Position numbers and translations under genes: made by a program. Source: Dipylidium caninum (taxonomy: Eukaryota; Platyhelminthes; Cestoda; Cyclophyllidea; Dipylidiidae). Taken from it: 64,000 nucleotides of DNA. Numbering within the stretch: position 1 is the first letter of the stretch; each line of letters begins with the position of its first letter. Under the pieces are notes generated by a model. It ran no database searches, had not been told where the DNA came from, and worked only from the letters and a program-made list of their open reading frames with translations. Location of the stretch: positions 186,001-250,000 of the forward strand of contig QEYB01000338.1 in NCBI GenBank assembly GCA_017562135.1, written 5' to 3'. Of this stretch, positions 1-14,051 are shown one piece after another.

Positions 1-1991
1 TGAAACTCATATTGAGATTCTGGTCGTGTAAAAATCATACTACAACAGGATTGTTTTTTCTTTTTGCATTTTGATTTTTTTTGATTATAAGGTTTGTAAA
101 GATATGAGATAAATTTTAAACAGATTAGTACCGTCATACCGATAGGAAAGGGTTATGCCGTAATGACTGTAATTTATACGAAAGTAATTATAATGGTCGG
201 GTAACCAAACTAAACCGTTGAAATTAGAAGAAAAAGGACATGTTCCGCAAAATACACAGGGAACGGAGAAAGGTAAACGAAGGCTTTGGACGACGAGTGT
301 GATAAGTAAAATCGTCTGGGGCAATTTAAGTGAGTCGGACTTGAGGAAATTAAGTCACCAGCATCTCCTTAATCCATATTTATAGTACGCTACCCAATTC
401 CCGAAAGGGGAATAGTTTTGATAGAAGTTTAAACATTTGGTAAAACATTGGCGAGACGTACAAATTGTTCTGCGGGAAAGACCAGAGTTAGAGTTGTTGA
501 ATTCAAATTACTTTAAGTCAATTACATCCTCACTTACTTTCAAAGTCCTGATTTTTTGGAGCCATTTTTTTCTTCCAACCAAGTGGATTGAGTTATCAAA
601 CTAAGGCAGAGTTTATGTCCCTTTCAAGAAATGTAAGACTTCTCGAAAGCTCGGATTCTGTGATGTTACTGCTATTTCGTTCACAAGCAGAAATAATTTC
701 TTTTGGGTAATTAGATGCAAATAGAGAATTGATATGAATACACAAATATAATAAGCGATTAAACTACTTATATATAATAAGTAGGTCAAGGCGTAGATGA
801 ACCGTTGCACGAGATGAGTGGGTGAACGGGTGATTGATCGATGTACTTGTGAAAACAGTGATTGGTGGACAAATAAAGAAAATGGTGAGACCCGTTTTCG
901 CACGCAGTAAATTAAGATAAATCACATAGAGAATGTAAACACTTGTAATTTATTGCGAAGGATCTGAATTATTCCCGGGTTCCTCAACTTTAAATTTAGG
1001 CTGGAATAAAGCCCCTAATTTAGATTGTCCTATATTTAAGGGTTTAAAAGATCAGATTACTGTAGCATTACGACAGATCTTTGACATCCTTACTTCATCA
1101 GCTCATTTATAATTGTGAAGGCGTTACACCTATCTTTGACGAATGCATTTTTCACCCTCTAATTTAGTTTGCAACTACTGGCAAGGTAATGTCTCCAATT
1201 GCAAATGAACATGTAAACAAAGAATTGCAAAAAGTTGGATTTAAAAATTTCCTCCAATCGCGGCCCCTTTTAGTGGGACTTTTAGCTGTCTGCATCAACT
1301 TTTATTATCAGCGGAGATAATGTGTCTTGTGCTTAAAGTATTTGAATATTATCATTTAGGCTCCTTAATGTAAGTTTATGCCCGTGTTAATTGGGAGGCG
1401 AAAATACTATCAAATGTAGGTATACGTAAATGGGGCAGGATAAGTGACATCTAGTTGTTATAAATTTCCTTTGTGCACACAATCCTGTTGACGAACGCAG
1501 CAATTTAAATCATTGATTGAATGTTGTTAAATTAAAGCTGATGTTTTTCACTCAGCAACCGCTACTTTCGTTTACCGGTTTGATGCTCAAGTAAAGCCAA
1601 TGCAAAAAGCCAAGTATGCCAGAAATGTTTCTTTAACGATGGAGTGCATCAAGTCAAGTAATAGTAAATCAGGATTTTCTGAGTATCTTGACTTCTCGTG
1701 GTCTATGAAAGCCTGAGAAAATCAAGACAGTTTGAGGTTAAATAAAACATTTCATTTCCAAGGTTGAGACATTTACAACCAGTTCCAATCGGTTCTGTTT
1801 AAGATAATGGCTAAAGGTGTTTCGGTGCTCACGAGGAAAGTGTCTTTAGGTAGGGATTAAGAGGACTCGGTGTGAAAGAAAGGGCGAATTCACCTTGTGC
1901 GGAGAGCGCAAAACACCCCTGAATGCATAAACAGTAATTGGCCCAATTGGGCGCCCAGAGAGGGCACGTGCGTGGACGCGCGCACACCCGC

Positions 1992-2017
1992 TGTGTGTGC
2001 GTGTGTGTGTGTGTGTG
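1992..2017. repeat. (GT)n microsatellite
   Basis: An almost pure GT dinucleotide run, interrupted once by a C, at the edge of a GC-rich patch. Confidence 0.9.
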
Positions 2018-2258
2018 ACCTACAGCAGCCCAGCTAGTGGACACGCAGGGGCGGGGCGGTGCGGTGCGGCGATAGTGCGGCCGGGCGGTGTGACCCAAAT
2101 CACGACCTCGTAGCGATTAGTCAGCACGTGTGCGCACTGGCGCACGAGTGCTCCCGGTGACCCCTGGTGGTCACTAACCTTTCCGGCCGGTGGACTGGGC
2201 CTCCGCGTCGCTGCGCCAGCGCACTAAATGGCATCCCTCTTCCTTCAACAAAGGAATA

Positions 2259-2290
2259 GTAAATAAATAAATAAATAAGTAAATGAATAA
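2259..2290. repeat. AAAT-type tetranucleotide repeat
   Basis: Consecutive TAAA/AAAT units degenerate at the right end into AAGT and AATG variants. Confidence 0.8.
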
Positions 2291-4951
2291 AGTTCTTTGT
2301 TATTGAATGCTCCCCGACTAATTACTTAATTGTAAATTAAAAACAACACAAAAAAATTTAACTATCAGTAGTAATTTTTGGTTAGCATGATTATCAATTA
2401 CGGTGGTGACAGTCTCACTGACGAATTTAGGCCATCGGGGCTGCTCGAGGGAGAGCACTCGCACACTTCTTCAGTGCCAACCGAAGGGGGAGAAGAAGCG
2501 TCCTGAAGCACTGGCCGGAGTCAAGAGATCAAAGCCAGCGTTTGAACGCGCAAACTTTATTATTTTGTCGCAGTTGGAAGTTACATATCAATGGCGGAGT
2601 TCTTTTCACTGCCCTAATACAAAACAAGGGGATGCAAGGCTTACGCTTGGAAATACACAACCGACCATTTATTTTGTTGTCAGGAGAAGAGAATTACCTC
2701 ATGTGGAAGATGGAAGCAAGTATAAGGAACGAGAGGAAATTCGTATCACTGTTTCTGCGGACGAGGTGGAGGGTAACAAGCTGTGGGGCATTGTGGATAA
2801 GGTCTTAACCCAGGGCCTCTATACCCCCGTTTTAATTTTCTATTTTAAGAGATGCCTTATGAAATACCGTTGCCTTTTTAAAAATTTAGGTTCCTCACAT
2901 AAGCTCACTTAGAAATGGGACAAAAACGAGACTGTCTATTTATGAAATATAATGTTACATACATTATTAACGGGAGAACTTGAGAATAAACAGGCGAATC
3001 TTGACACAAACGCGATTTCTGCTTTATTTGCATGCGACATTTTATTGTCATCATTTCCAAACGCTTCGTTAATTTGCCCTTGTCTCATACGTTTACGGTG
3101 TTTTGTTCACCCCTGCGACAATGCAATATTAATGTGTTCACGCTGAAGTTCGACGAAAATGCGACCGTGGTGGGAGGGAACTGGGCGATGGTAAATGTTC
3201 ATATAATGGCAAGGTCTGCAAGATATCCCTAAAGTTTTCATTACATCATCAATTTCGTCATTATACACAATAAAGTCAAGCCGAAGCAAAAAAAACGAAA
3301 TATGATTTCACGGATTGTTAGTTGGTGAAGAAACTTGCTGAGAAGGTACAGGCGGGAAGACTTAAGTCGGTACGGCAGGTTGTTCTGACAGTGGATCACC
3401 GTCACACAACGGTGGTGCTGTCACACAACTGTCGAGGGATGGATCGATTGCAGCAGCGCTCTGTGAACCCGCCTAAAGCCGTGGCAGCCTGCGCCTGAAG
3501 AGAGAAGAGTAAAAGGTGCCAAAGTTTGTCAGCGCCAAAAATACCATCGCCCTTTAAGCAGTTAATTGGTCGAGGTGGAGTGGATTTCAAACAGCGTGAC
3601 ACGTTTCGTGCTAGAAGTAACGAAGTAGATAAACTCGTTGACAGATTGTCATGCGATTCCACTACGGAAGGGAGACAATAAGGAAGAGGTGGCTTACTGC
3701 TTTGGCTCAATAGAGTCGACTTCGCTTTTGCAGCTGAAGCAAATTTATCCGGTCACCTTGAATATTTATGGCGGCTGTTTTTCACAGTCTATTTTTAACC
3801 GAATACCTATTAAAAGTGATAGTACTAATGAGGATAAATAATTTATAATTTTTAGTGTTGGGCCACATTAAGTGCGCCGCTTCTGCCCCAGTACGCGCCA
3901 TTCGGAAATACCGAGGCACAAAAGCATTGAATGCGTTAGAAATACTATTTTGTTAGTTGTCGAGTGAGGAGTGGTTGAAACACCTAAGTGGTGAAATACA
4001 TCATGGCTATATAACTGTGTTTGCGCAATTCTCTGGCGCATCAGAGAGATTAACCCACTCGAACTTTATGGTGAGTTGAAATGAAGGGAGATGGTTAGCT
4101 CTTAAAACTGTTTTTGTGACTTTCCGAGGCCTTTTTGCTGTCTTTCGTTTCTAGGCTACAATGACGTGTGTGAGGGATTTTCAATTTGCATACTCCATCA
4201 TTCACTTTAAAGGAAGGCGATGAAATTTAGGGGAAAAAATATGCAGACTTGAAGTTGAAAGGGAGTGGGGTGGGCCTTTAAGAGCCACTTGCTTAAGGCT
4301 ACCTTACTGTTTTTCCTTCCAGAAAAGATGTAAGGAATTGTGGTGATAGATCTTCTATAGTTTCATCCTAGAAAATGTCCTTTAACTCCATAAAATAAAT
4401 TAATGTTCCTCTAATAAGCCAGAAATTCTTAACAAAATGGAAAAGAGAGGGACTTTTATCAGCATTCGCCATGCGACAGAAAACTCCATCAACCCCAAGA
4501 TCTCCCAACTCCTCATATTCGTGCGTATAACAGAGCGAAAGTGAAAAAACGCCTTTGGAACAACAAATGACTGATAGCATACGCAATTATCATGGTTTAG
4601 AGTGCAGTCTCTTGATTAAGTATGCGAAAGTAGGAGTTGAATTGGGTCATTCATAGAGAATCAAGTAAAATGTAGTTTTAAATGCTGGTCCTTTTTCGCC
4701 GAAATATAAGCGTTGAAAAGAAGGGTCTGTTGTTTCAGCTTTAGAAGAGAATTAGTTGTCCGTCGGTAAGGCCTCTTTGTCTCTTTGTAATACCCCCTCA
4801 TTTTAACCGTGTTATATCAAAGAAAATAGGTCATAAACATACCGGTATGGGATTTATTTTCCCTAAGGAACTTAATTCATCAGTTCAAGTGAGCAAAAAA
4901 CGCTCAGTTTGTTATTTGCTTGTAGATTGAGCGTGGGCTTTCCTCGAATAA

Positions 4952-7898
4952 ATGTGGCGCCGGGATTGTTGTTCGTGTTTGAAGAAAGCCCTCTTGACGG
5001 AGGGAGTGGAAAACCTTACATATCCGCAAGGACAATCGCTTCCAGTTGTGACACAACAACCATGTGAAACGTCCGTGATAGCCCCCGTCGATTTGGCCAA
5101 ACTCCAGGGAGAAGTGGTGTGTGCTCTTTACAACTACACTCCGATGCTGCCCAACGAACTCGAGTTTAAGCAGGACGATATGCTCAAGATAATAGGTCGA
5201 TTCGACGAGCCATGGCGAATGGCGGTGAATACAAGGACTGGAAAACAGGGCTTGATACCCCATAATTATGTTACCGACGACACAACCATTGCAGGCGCCC
5301 TTTCGGCCTGGCATCCAGTGAGTCGAATTGAAGCAGAGAAGCGCCTTTTGATGCCAGGAATAGAGACTGGAACCTACCTTATTCGACCTTCAAGAGGTGG
5401 GTTTTATAAGCCAATCTTAGTGGAATTTTGCGTGAGCATCGACATGCCGTTACTGTTCATTCATTTGTTGCAATTAGAGGTTTTCGGACAGTGAACACAT
5501 TAGAAATGGGGTACATTGAGTGGGGCGAGGTGGCACAGCAAAGTATCCCATCGTGCCGCTGACAGACAATGGAGAAACGCTACTGTTTCAGGAATACGCA
5601 ATTAGTACAACGTAGTCCTGCGCAAATCTTTAAGGTGTTCACGGGGAAAACAAAACTTGTTAATTATTATTGTGGCACGGTTATTCGACCCGCTGACGAC
5701 AAGATTGAGAAATCACAATGAAGTGAGCGCTATAACCACGGTAAAAAAGTAAGGCAACAAATATTATAGTAGCCACCACATTCCCCAGATAAGCTGTCAA
5801 CAAACCTCGTGTGGCAGATTTTTGGCTCCTCAAAAGAATTCACATATATTTTCCTGATATCCGGGGCGATTAATTAATATGCTAGTGGATGGAGGAAGTG
5901 TTCATCGGTGAGTTTGCTAGAATATTATATGAGAAATTAATGCTGATTTGTATAAATTACCTTTGGCCTTCTATAACACTCATTGGACCAGCGTACAAGG
6001 GAGATTGTCTAAATTCTTACCCTTCACTAAGAGATCGCTACAAATGAGTTGGCATTCCTTATAATACAAAAACGTTTTTAGATGAGCCTTCAAAATTTTA
6101 TGAGTTGGATATTCTTTGTAAGCAGAGCCGAATACCTACGCATTGTCGATGAGAACTCTGTCGCAGGATGTGGTGAGGATCCGTCATTTTAAGATAACTC
6201 GTACAGCTGATGGTACAGGGTTCCACATGGACTGGGCGACTCCTTTCTCGAGCATAAACGATATGCTTGCTTACTATTCAGGTAAGCCAACTGTGGAGAA
6301 TGAAGCATGCGTGATTAGTGTGATTTTGTTTGTCCCTCTTCTCGCCTGTCCACATCCTACCCTACCTCTTCAGCCATCCACTCATAAGTGTTGGGCATTA
6401 ACCTACTCTCCTCTCTGACCATTTTGCCTGACTACGTTTCTCTGATGATCACCTCTTCAGAAAATCCAATTAGTGACAATTGTAAAATAACCGTACCCTG
6501 TGCCCGGGATAGACCTCAGGCGCCCTTCCACGAGACCGAATTACCCCGAAAGTCAGTGCAACTAATCCGCCCCATTGATAGGGGTAACTTTGGAGAGGTT
6601 TGGTATGGCAAAATCCAAAGTGTTGAAGTTGCCGTGAAGATGGCTCTCTCGACCTCGTGTCCGGAGGACTTCCTTCGTGAAGCTCGTAAGATGCACGCTA
6701 TCTGGCATCCTAATTTGGTACAGTTCTATGGTGTCTGCATAAAGCCAAGTACAGAACCATTCTATATCATTACGGAGTTCATGGCAAAGGGTTCACTAAA
6801 AACATATCTTCAATCGGACGAAGGAAGACAATTGGAAGAAATGGATTTACTGACAATGATGGATCAAGTAAGTACTGGGCACATTTCCTTTTCAAAGATG
6901 GTCAGATTGTAAAAGTTGACCTGCTAAAAGCCTGGCTAATAAACAACACTTTTTTATGAAGTTAATCCTACACAAAAAGCCTCAAACTTAAAGGCCTCTG
7001 AAAAAAGTGGCTGCATTTTAAACTATGTGGAAAGCGAAACTTCGAAAGCATTCGGGAAATACGTGTTTATTTAAAGGTTGCCAGCGGTATGGTCTATTTG
7101 GAGGGCATCCAGTTCGTTCACCGTGACCTCCGCGCTGCCAATGTGTTGGTAGCCAAAGACAGAAAAGTTAAGGTGGGAGACTTTGGACAGTCTAAGTTTC
7201 TCTCCATCCCATCCTCCACACCGCAAGGTAATTTTTTTCAAAATTGTATTTGATAAGTACTGAATGGGTTTTGAATTCCTCACTATATCAACAATTGCCC
7301 CAATTAAGTACCCTGTTTAGGAAATGTGTACTCCTCAAAATTGGAGAATGGCATAGCCATCAGTTAAAAATTCATTTTGAGACTGAAGGTAAATGAGTGG
7401 AGCAACCAAAAAATACTAGTGAATCAAGGACGTATTTTGTCATTTGGACAGATCTCAAAACACCGCTTCGTTGGTCGTCGCCGGAAGCACTAACAAATGG
7501 GAAGGATGCGCAGAAGGATGTGACCTCAAAGAGTGACGTTTGGCAATACGGCATTCTGGGTTACGAAATCTTTACATACGGCGGTTTACCCTATGCAGGC
7601 ACGTTAAAACACACATAATTACCTTGATTAGGACAGCCACCATAATGCGCCCTCTTTATAATTAATAGATTACTCGAAAGAAGAGATTCTTAAGGCGATT
7701 CGCTCAGCAGAAATACTTCCAAAACCACCAAAATGCAATATGGAAATGTATGAACTAATGAAATCTTGTTGGAAAATAAAACCTGAGGACAGACCAGACT
7801 TTAAAAGTCTGAAGACGAGGCTTGGACAAATAATGGAAGGAATGTACGTGTCCTATTTTTCGGATTGGACTACTCTAAAACCCGGAACGCATTTATAG
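4952..7898 (+). CDS. Src-family-like non-receptor tyrosine kinase (SH3-SH2-kinase)
   Basis: Six exons: 4952-5396, 6126-6281, 6461-6867, 7077-7227, 7452-7598, 7669-7898. The phases agree throughout and give 511 aa, the usual Src-family length. Residues ~53-105 form an SH3 domain (ALYNYTP start, GLIPHNYV end). An SH2 domain follows from ~118 to ~205 (AWHPVSR; LIRPSR holds the phosphotyrosine-binding Arg). The kinase domain runs from ~235 to ~495, with a GNFGEVW glycine loop, VAVK lysine and HRDLRAAN catalytic loop; the RAAN form is typical of Src rather than Abl or Csk. Oddities: the magnesium motif reads DFGQSK, the activation segment has no tyrosine before the APE-equivalent SSPEAL, the C-tail lacks the inhibitory tyrosine motif, and residue 2 is not Gly, so there is no myristoylation signal, though a Cys-rich start (DCCSC) could be palmitoylated. 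Intron 5 uses a GC donor (7599-7600). The ATG directly follows an in-frame TAA. An upstream alternative first exon remains possible. Confidence 0.9.
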
Positions 7899-10800
7899 GA
7901 ACCATCGTGCTTGTGTACACATCATCACTTTACATTTGGTCTTTTATTTCAAGAATTCAAGGGGAAGGGTAAAGTAAAGGCTACCCGATGGCTTTGTGTA
8001 ACATGGTTGAGAGAAGTTATGTCATCAAAGTCAGCGGATATTATGGGAAGATTGCGAAGTGTTTGTTGATGCGGGTCTGGAGATCGGCTGTGCCAAACAT
8101 GACCATGTGATAAATCCGAGTGCGAAGCGAAGAGACAATGAATTATTGCTTAGATCGGATCGGAGGTCCTCTTTCTCAACCCCTTATTACGGGGCGAAGG
8201 ATAATTTAGTAAGCAAGTGTCATAACATAAACGCCGGTACAGAAGTCCCGGCGGGAGGCAATTCGTCGCTAGGGAACCGGTTGTGGAAACAAGTTCAACA
8301 CATCTGTGCGTTACGAGTACGTGATTTGGGCTCAAGGAAGTAATTTAACTGAGACGATGATATCCTCTTCGCACTCTCAAATGCAACCGTGAATTTTGAA
8401 AACGAAGATGGAATGCATGCAGAATGGTGTTCGGACCCATGACTGGTGGGTAGCAGGAGTTAATATCATGACAACATTCGACGCCGCCATAGCCTTCCTT
8501 TGCAGAGAAGTTAATAACACCGCAGAAATATGCGTTAATACAAATGTTTAAGATTAAGCAATTTTAAGCCTTAAGTCGCTTATTTGTTAGGTAAACTTTT
8601 CTTAACAAAATCCTAATAGCTCAAATATCCGACTGGTTCTCAGGTAATGCACACCTGAATAGTTGGATATTTAAGATGCTACGACGAGCGATAATTCCTT
8701 TTACGATGTGACGGAATCAATTTGAATCAACATTGTTACAAATGACAGGTAGCTGACTCCAAAAAGGCATTACCTTTGAAATAATTCAGCTTGCTAAAGC
8801 ATTCATTTATGAAAAAAAGGGGGAGGGGCCTCCTCTATTTGTTTGGTCAACAAAAAAGGGGACGAAACCGTCAGTGCAATTATGGTAGACATGTGGAGAA
8901 ACGTGTCCTTGAAACCTTAACCTGACGGCGAGGCAAGAAACCATGAATTCTGGCAGACACCTTTGCCTCTCCATCTCAGTCAGGCTCATAAATAGTTTCA
9001 CTTAAGTCTTCCTTACGTCAGAAGGGCTGATTCCAATGTTGCATCAGGGTGAAACACCACGGGTCCATGACAAATTAGTAGTGCCAAATTATTGGAGGAC
9101 TACAGGGAGGCCTGAGGCTTTCGGAAATCCGTAGTCAGTGCCCCTAAAACGCACCTCTGGGTAAACTTGTAAAGAAGTAGAACAGTCGTTAGGCATGTAA
9201 TAGCGAAAAGAACGACTTTCTATTAGAGCTCAGACAACATGTATCAGTGGGTCTGTGCATTTCATAATTGATGCGAACGTGTTACAGCTAAAAGTGAAAT
9301 CCAGTTTGAACTACGTGTTGGGGAAAACAAACAATCGAGCGGTCACTCGATTGCCCTGGTGCCATATTGAAACAATTTCATATAAAACAGCGGAATCTTC
9401 TGCCAACCACCATGTGATCGCCAAAGCCGAAACAAACCACGTCGTTATGGTAAAGGAGAGATAAATATGAATATGTTCAGGCGTCAAGATTAAAAACAGC
9501 TGGAGTAGGGAGGACGATCACATACGTCGCTAGTGGATGTCCGAGCTAAAACACAGCAAATGTTGCGGATACAGACGGAAAAGCGGAGATATTACGAAGG
9601 GTTGAAAGCATGGAGTTAGCCATTGTAAATAGCTCCTCTCTCAATTGTCTTGTTTCATTTGTTTGATAATATGGTGATCAGAAAGGGAAAGAATTTCTAA
9701 TAAAAACTGATTTGTAGAATCCAGTGGACAAAACACGAAGAATGTTGTCAGAGTCATCACCTAATTCTTAATGATTCGCCACAATGGGAGTCTGTTGCAT
9801 TTAGTGAAGTGGAGGCTGAAAAGCAAGGCGCCAAAAGCAACATTCTTCTTCTTCTTCTTCCCAAAACCACAGTTAAAGGGCCATAGGTTTCCTTATGCAG
9901 TAATTACAGCTTTGCTTTTATTTAAGCCGTATAACTATCGGACATTTAAACACAAAGAGTGAGGCTCCGATAACTTTGTAGAAAAGTTGTTCTAGACGGT
10001 AGCTGATTGCTGCATTTCACTAAAGCTAAAGTGTCGTGCTTTATTTTTGTCTTCATGAGCAAGTTTACCACTTATGCCGGAAATTATTGCTGAACTTGGG
10101 ACATAAGGAGCTTCCATTTAACCACGGCTATCACAATTTTGCTGATTTTTGCACGTACGGTTGAAGAAGGGCAAGTAAAGCCTTGGCAATTGTCTTCCTA
10201 AATCGGCAAAAATATTTCATTCATAACATCTGACTACACGCCAAAAGATGAGCTCTTGACGCAAAAAGTAATAGTGTGTGTACTTTGAATTGCATACAGA
10301 TATTTAACTTAGAAGTGTTTAATCGGGAGTTAACCAACTGTGAGGTCCTTCATCAAGGAATTCGCATGGGACGTTAATGAATAGATGCGGGTACGTATGG
10401 AATCCGGTGGAAGATCACAAAAGTCGAATTGGTGCTCACCTAATAAAACTCCGTAGTAGTGAAACCACTAAGTGCGTTAGCCCACCACTTCCGAAAAGGG
10501 CTTCCCCTTCCTAGTGAACATCTTCTTTTGATTGAGACGCCGTTGCATCTCAGTGCACCATGTGGTCTAATATGTCAGTTCACGTGAGACCGCTCTGAAT
10601 CTCCCTCATGTCTGTGGCAAGTGTTAACCGTTGGTTTGGAAATCACTGAGGAGAAGGAGCCCATGCCATGCCTGCAACGAGAAGTGAACCCGAATACTGA
10701 TATTTTGGAGGTAGCTACATTTGCTGCACTTTGATTTCTGATGACAGATTACGTTGCGGATGGGATCTTAAGCCTCAAGAAAATGCGCCTTCAATCATTG

Positions 10801-12359
10801 TTATTCCCGATAAATGTTACCGAAGAAGGGAATTTTAGCATCTTAGAGACAGGATATTGTTGAAATGAAAAAACTGACTGTGACTTACGAGGAATAAAAG
10901 AGCAAACAGCGGAGGTAGAGAGTGTTATGACATATTTGTTTTAATTCGCTTTTTGATAAACAGGTACTTACTAAGGCCAAGATTTTTCCCAGTAATTTAA
11001 GTCCCTCCCCCAAGAACAATTCACCATTAAGGGAGACGCCTACAGGTTCTATTTGGACTGCCCACTCCTGGAAAAACGGCTAAACATATTATATCCGAAA
11101 ATATTAACACACGTCTAATTAGCTTTGGTAAGGTGACGACGAACCAGGCTGAGAAACTCTCGGAAACAGAATTACTTAAACCATCTAGTGCGGAAATAAT
11201 GAGACCAAACGGCCAGAAGACACTATTTCTCCAGTTTACCTCCGCTCTGTTAGCTTTTATTTCTACTGGGAGTTAGTAAAAGGCAAAGCAAGTACTCGCG
11301 AAGTGCACAAAAGGCATCGTTGTTTTACCAACAGAGCCACAAATCGGATTCGAGGGCGGATAGTAGGATTTGAGTCCGAAGGCCCCTCTAAATGTCGATT
11401 AGTTCCCGATAAAGTCATCTTCGTCTATGGAGCTACTGACAAACACTTGAGTACCAAACACCGTCATTACTATTAAGTCCACCGGCAATTTCAGTTTTTT
11501 TCATACATAACAAAGTAAGACTTTTCTTACCGTTTACAAGCTGTATCACATAATACAATGCCAGTATCATTAACGGCTTCGTGCCGCCGTCAGCACAATT
11601 CGTTTATCCCATTATGAGAAAGCCTTCATCGTGTAATGGGAAACATTAAACCACTTCCCTTTTGATATCTTCTTCATTTTTGGATGTGTGGGGACAAAAG
11701 CAAGTGATAAATCCACGTAATACGGTGGATGTGAGAGAATTTTCCAGCCTAGTTGCACAATTACTTGACGAGTCCCCAAAGCAGTGTGCGGCCAGGCAGT
11801 CCCATGATTCACCACGATGCTTTTCCCATTTACCGCCGCTGCCACCTTTCTTGGATTGCCGTCTCTGAATTATCCGACTGCTGCCAAAACATCACCGAAA
11901 TGCGCTTTCGATCAGTCTTATAATCTCACTATGCATTGTCCCCCAATGTCCCACCACACAAACTACGAAATTGTCTTATTCACAGCCAAATTCGGTGTAG
12001 AGGTGGGAGGGCTAGGTTCTCCGCTCCACAATATGCCTCTCCGTCTAAGAATTGTTCGTAGGAAGTCAATTTCCCATCCCCACTTATCATCCATCCACTC
12101 CAAAGAGGGCGCAATTTATTTGTGAGCAAGCAGAGATGTGCATGTGACCACTCGATCATTCAAATTCTCCTGAGTTCATTCATGAGGCACCCATCTTGAA
12201 TATTTCCACAAGATCCTATCTTCCGCATATGAGGCACAGACTCTACCGCGAAGTGGACTTTCACTGAGGCGAAGTAAGCCTTTCAGCGGTCGTAGATGTT
12301 GTCGGAAAAGGATCCTGCTGCAACATGGTCTTAACAACATCGTCACCGAACGAAGATCA
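7899..12359. other. Intergenic, no gene seen
   Basis: Open frames are short and overlapping on both strands, with no recognisable domain or exon chain. A TTC trinucleotide run lies near 9842-9862. The left inverted-repeat arm begins at the far end. Confidence 0.55.
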
Positions 12360-12747
12360 CGGTTAGATCAGCATGTGGCTTTTCCAGCGGCGAAGGAGTG
12401 CCAAAAATCACCAATTCGCAAATATTTGGGACAATCCTCTCCATATACTCTGAAATTGTACTACATTGCACACATTCCATTAATTACTGCATGCTACTAC
12501 AGTTTTCTTAGCGAATTCTACACTTGGCGGAGGAAAAAAAGCTTAAGTAGTGACGTCAAATTACTTCTCCGATTTGGCATTAAATTCAATATGCCAAATT
12601 CTAATGTACTGTGAGAACTTATGAAATGGAAACCGACAAACCTCATAGAAGAAATGTATTTCTTCATTATTCTTCACACAACTAATCACACTTCACCCGC
12701 GTTTTAAGCGCAGTACCCACAGACCCCCTGTGCAAATAGGCCACCCC

Positions 12748-12933
12748 TCATGAACTTTCATTCTTCTTCTTCACAATAATTGTTTTCACCTCCTCAGGTG
12801 AGTTTTCTCCTGATCTTAGCGGCCGAGTCAGCTTCAGATGACAGCACCTAATTACCAATAATGAAATTTGCATCTCATTCATGTTGGTGAGGTTACTCAG
12901 TTTAACGGAGAGCACCGTCAGTAAGCAGGTCAC
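12748..12933 (-). pseudogene. Left-arm copy of an unidentified downstream coding fragment
   Basis: This frame ends in PEEVKTIIVKK...NESS, the same ending as the fragment at 22664-22788 in the right arm. A second fragment with the core NKETLV.KSENYHKALEDT lies at about 12978-13125 and matches 22477-22626, but its end is shifted by single-base indels here. I do not recognise the family. The high charge suggests a helical or coiled segment. Together they look like decayed copies of exons of a second gene. Confidence 0.35.
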
Positions 12934-13534
12934 GTTTTCCTCACCCTATTCTCATATATCTCCACTTTCTTGCCTGCTCACAAGGATAGTCTGTGCTCAG
13001 TCACGACCTCCGTAATTGTGTCCTCTAAGGCTTTATGATAATTTTCACTTTTCCTCACAAGTGTCTCTTTATTTGCCCACTTCCAGCACGAGGAGAAGAA
13101 ATCCCAATTCGAAGCGATGCTCCATGTGGTTGAATAAAGTGCCGCTGAATTTGCACGTCTGCGAGGGGAAAGCCTTGAATGAGAGAGCACATGACTTCGT
13201 GCCCCTTTTATCGCTTTTGGAGGTATTCACACAGCGGAGCACCCTTCTCTGTCGTCATGCGTAGAACCTTCGGCTAGGCATCAGCGATTTGCCACACTTT
13301 AATCCCACCGTTGCATCTCCACACACGACTGCTAATCGTGTTGGTTTTACCGCTAACTGTGCTAGCAAACAGGGCGCATTGCGTGAGTGCACATTCGAAC
13401 AAAATGCCTACTCGAGCTCACCCAGAGGCTGACGAGGTCATAAAAAAATAGGCTGTAAAAGGGGGGGGGCTGGGGTGGGAGGAAGGCTTCTACGGATGAG
13501 GCTGAGGCAGGGGACGAGTTTGCGAATGAAGTCA

Positions 13535-14051
13535 AATCTCGTCGAGATCAGAGAAGGGGATGCAGAATTTCAGGTGGTGGTGGTGGTGATTAGAACTGAT
13601 GAAGGGAAGACGAAGATTGGGTAGACTCAGTGAAAGCCTGAGGCTTTGACGCAGTAGCCACAGAGGCCAGAGGTCGAAAATGGGCACCTGGCCGCATCCT
13701 AGACTGAAGGGCTGCAGCAGACACGCGGCCACGGGGGCGCTAATGAGACCCTCGGAATCGTGATGTGCCGAGTGACGCGTAGGCTTCTATCGAGCAAACC
13801 AGGCGACCCAATTTGTGAGAAATGTGGGTGACAGTTAAAAACCGCAAATAAGCGGTCGGGGATAGCCGCCCACACGGTCTCCTCCCACATTCATGGCTGT
13901 GGTCTCCCCCTCCTCCTCCTCCATCCGTTGCCGTGCGATGAGGGCAGGGACAGAGGAGAAAGGCGAGAGGGCATTCCACGTCGTCATCCAGAGGACACCG
14001 CTAAGACGAGGCTTCTCCTCCACGCGCACTGTTGCATCAAGTTGAGCAGAG
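13535..14051 (-). pseudogene. Left-arm copy of the last E2-extension exon (frameshifted)
   Basis: This corresponds to the right-arm exon 21498-21995. The shared peptides (VLWMTTWNAL, GETTAMNVGGD, ACLLQPFSLGCGQ, the HHHHH run and SDLDEI before the stop) are all present but spread over different frames. A two-base insertion just after the splice acceptor (GCGCGTGG here against GCGTGG opposite) and later indels disrupt the frame. It sits downstream of the truncated E2-like gene and would be untranslated or nonfunctional in this copy. Confidence 0.75.

Larger units (their letters stand above)
1..4951. other. Gene-poor flank, no supported gene
   Basis: I see no reading frame here with family signals or a consistent exon chain. 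A 169-codon open frame at 2403-2912 (+) begins with GTG, matches nothing I recognise and has no convincing splice context, so I do not call it. Around 1950-2230 the base composition turns GC- and CpG-rich, flanked by a GT microsatellite and an AAAT-type repeat. This could be a promoter-like island, but no transcript start can be shown from sequence. Confidence 0.6.

Noticed and set aside
2403..2912. 169-codon gene
   Set aside because: It starts at GTG, overlaps another open frame, and has no domain, splice or homology signal.
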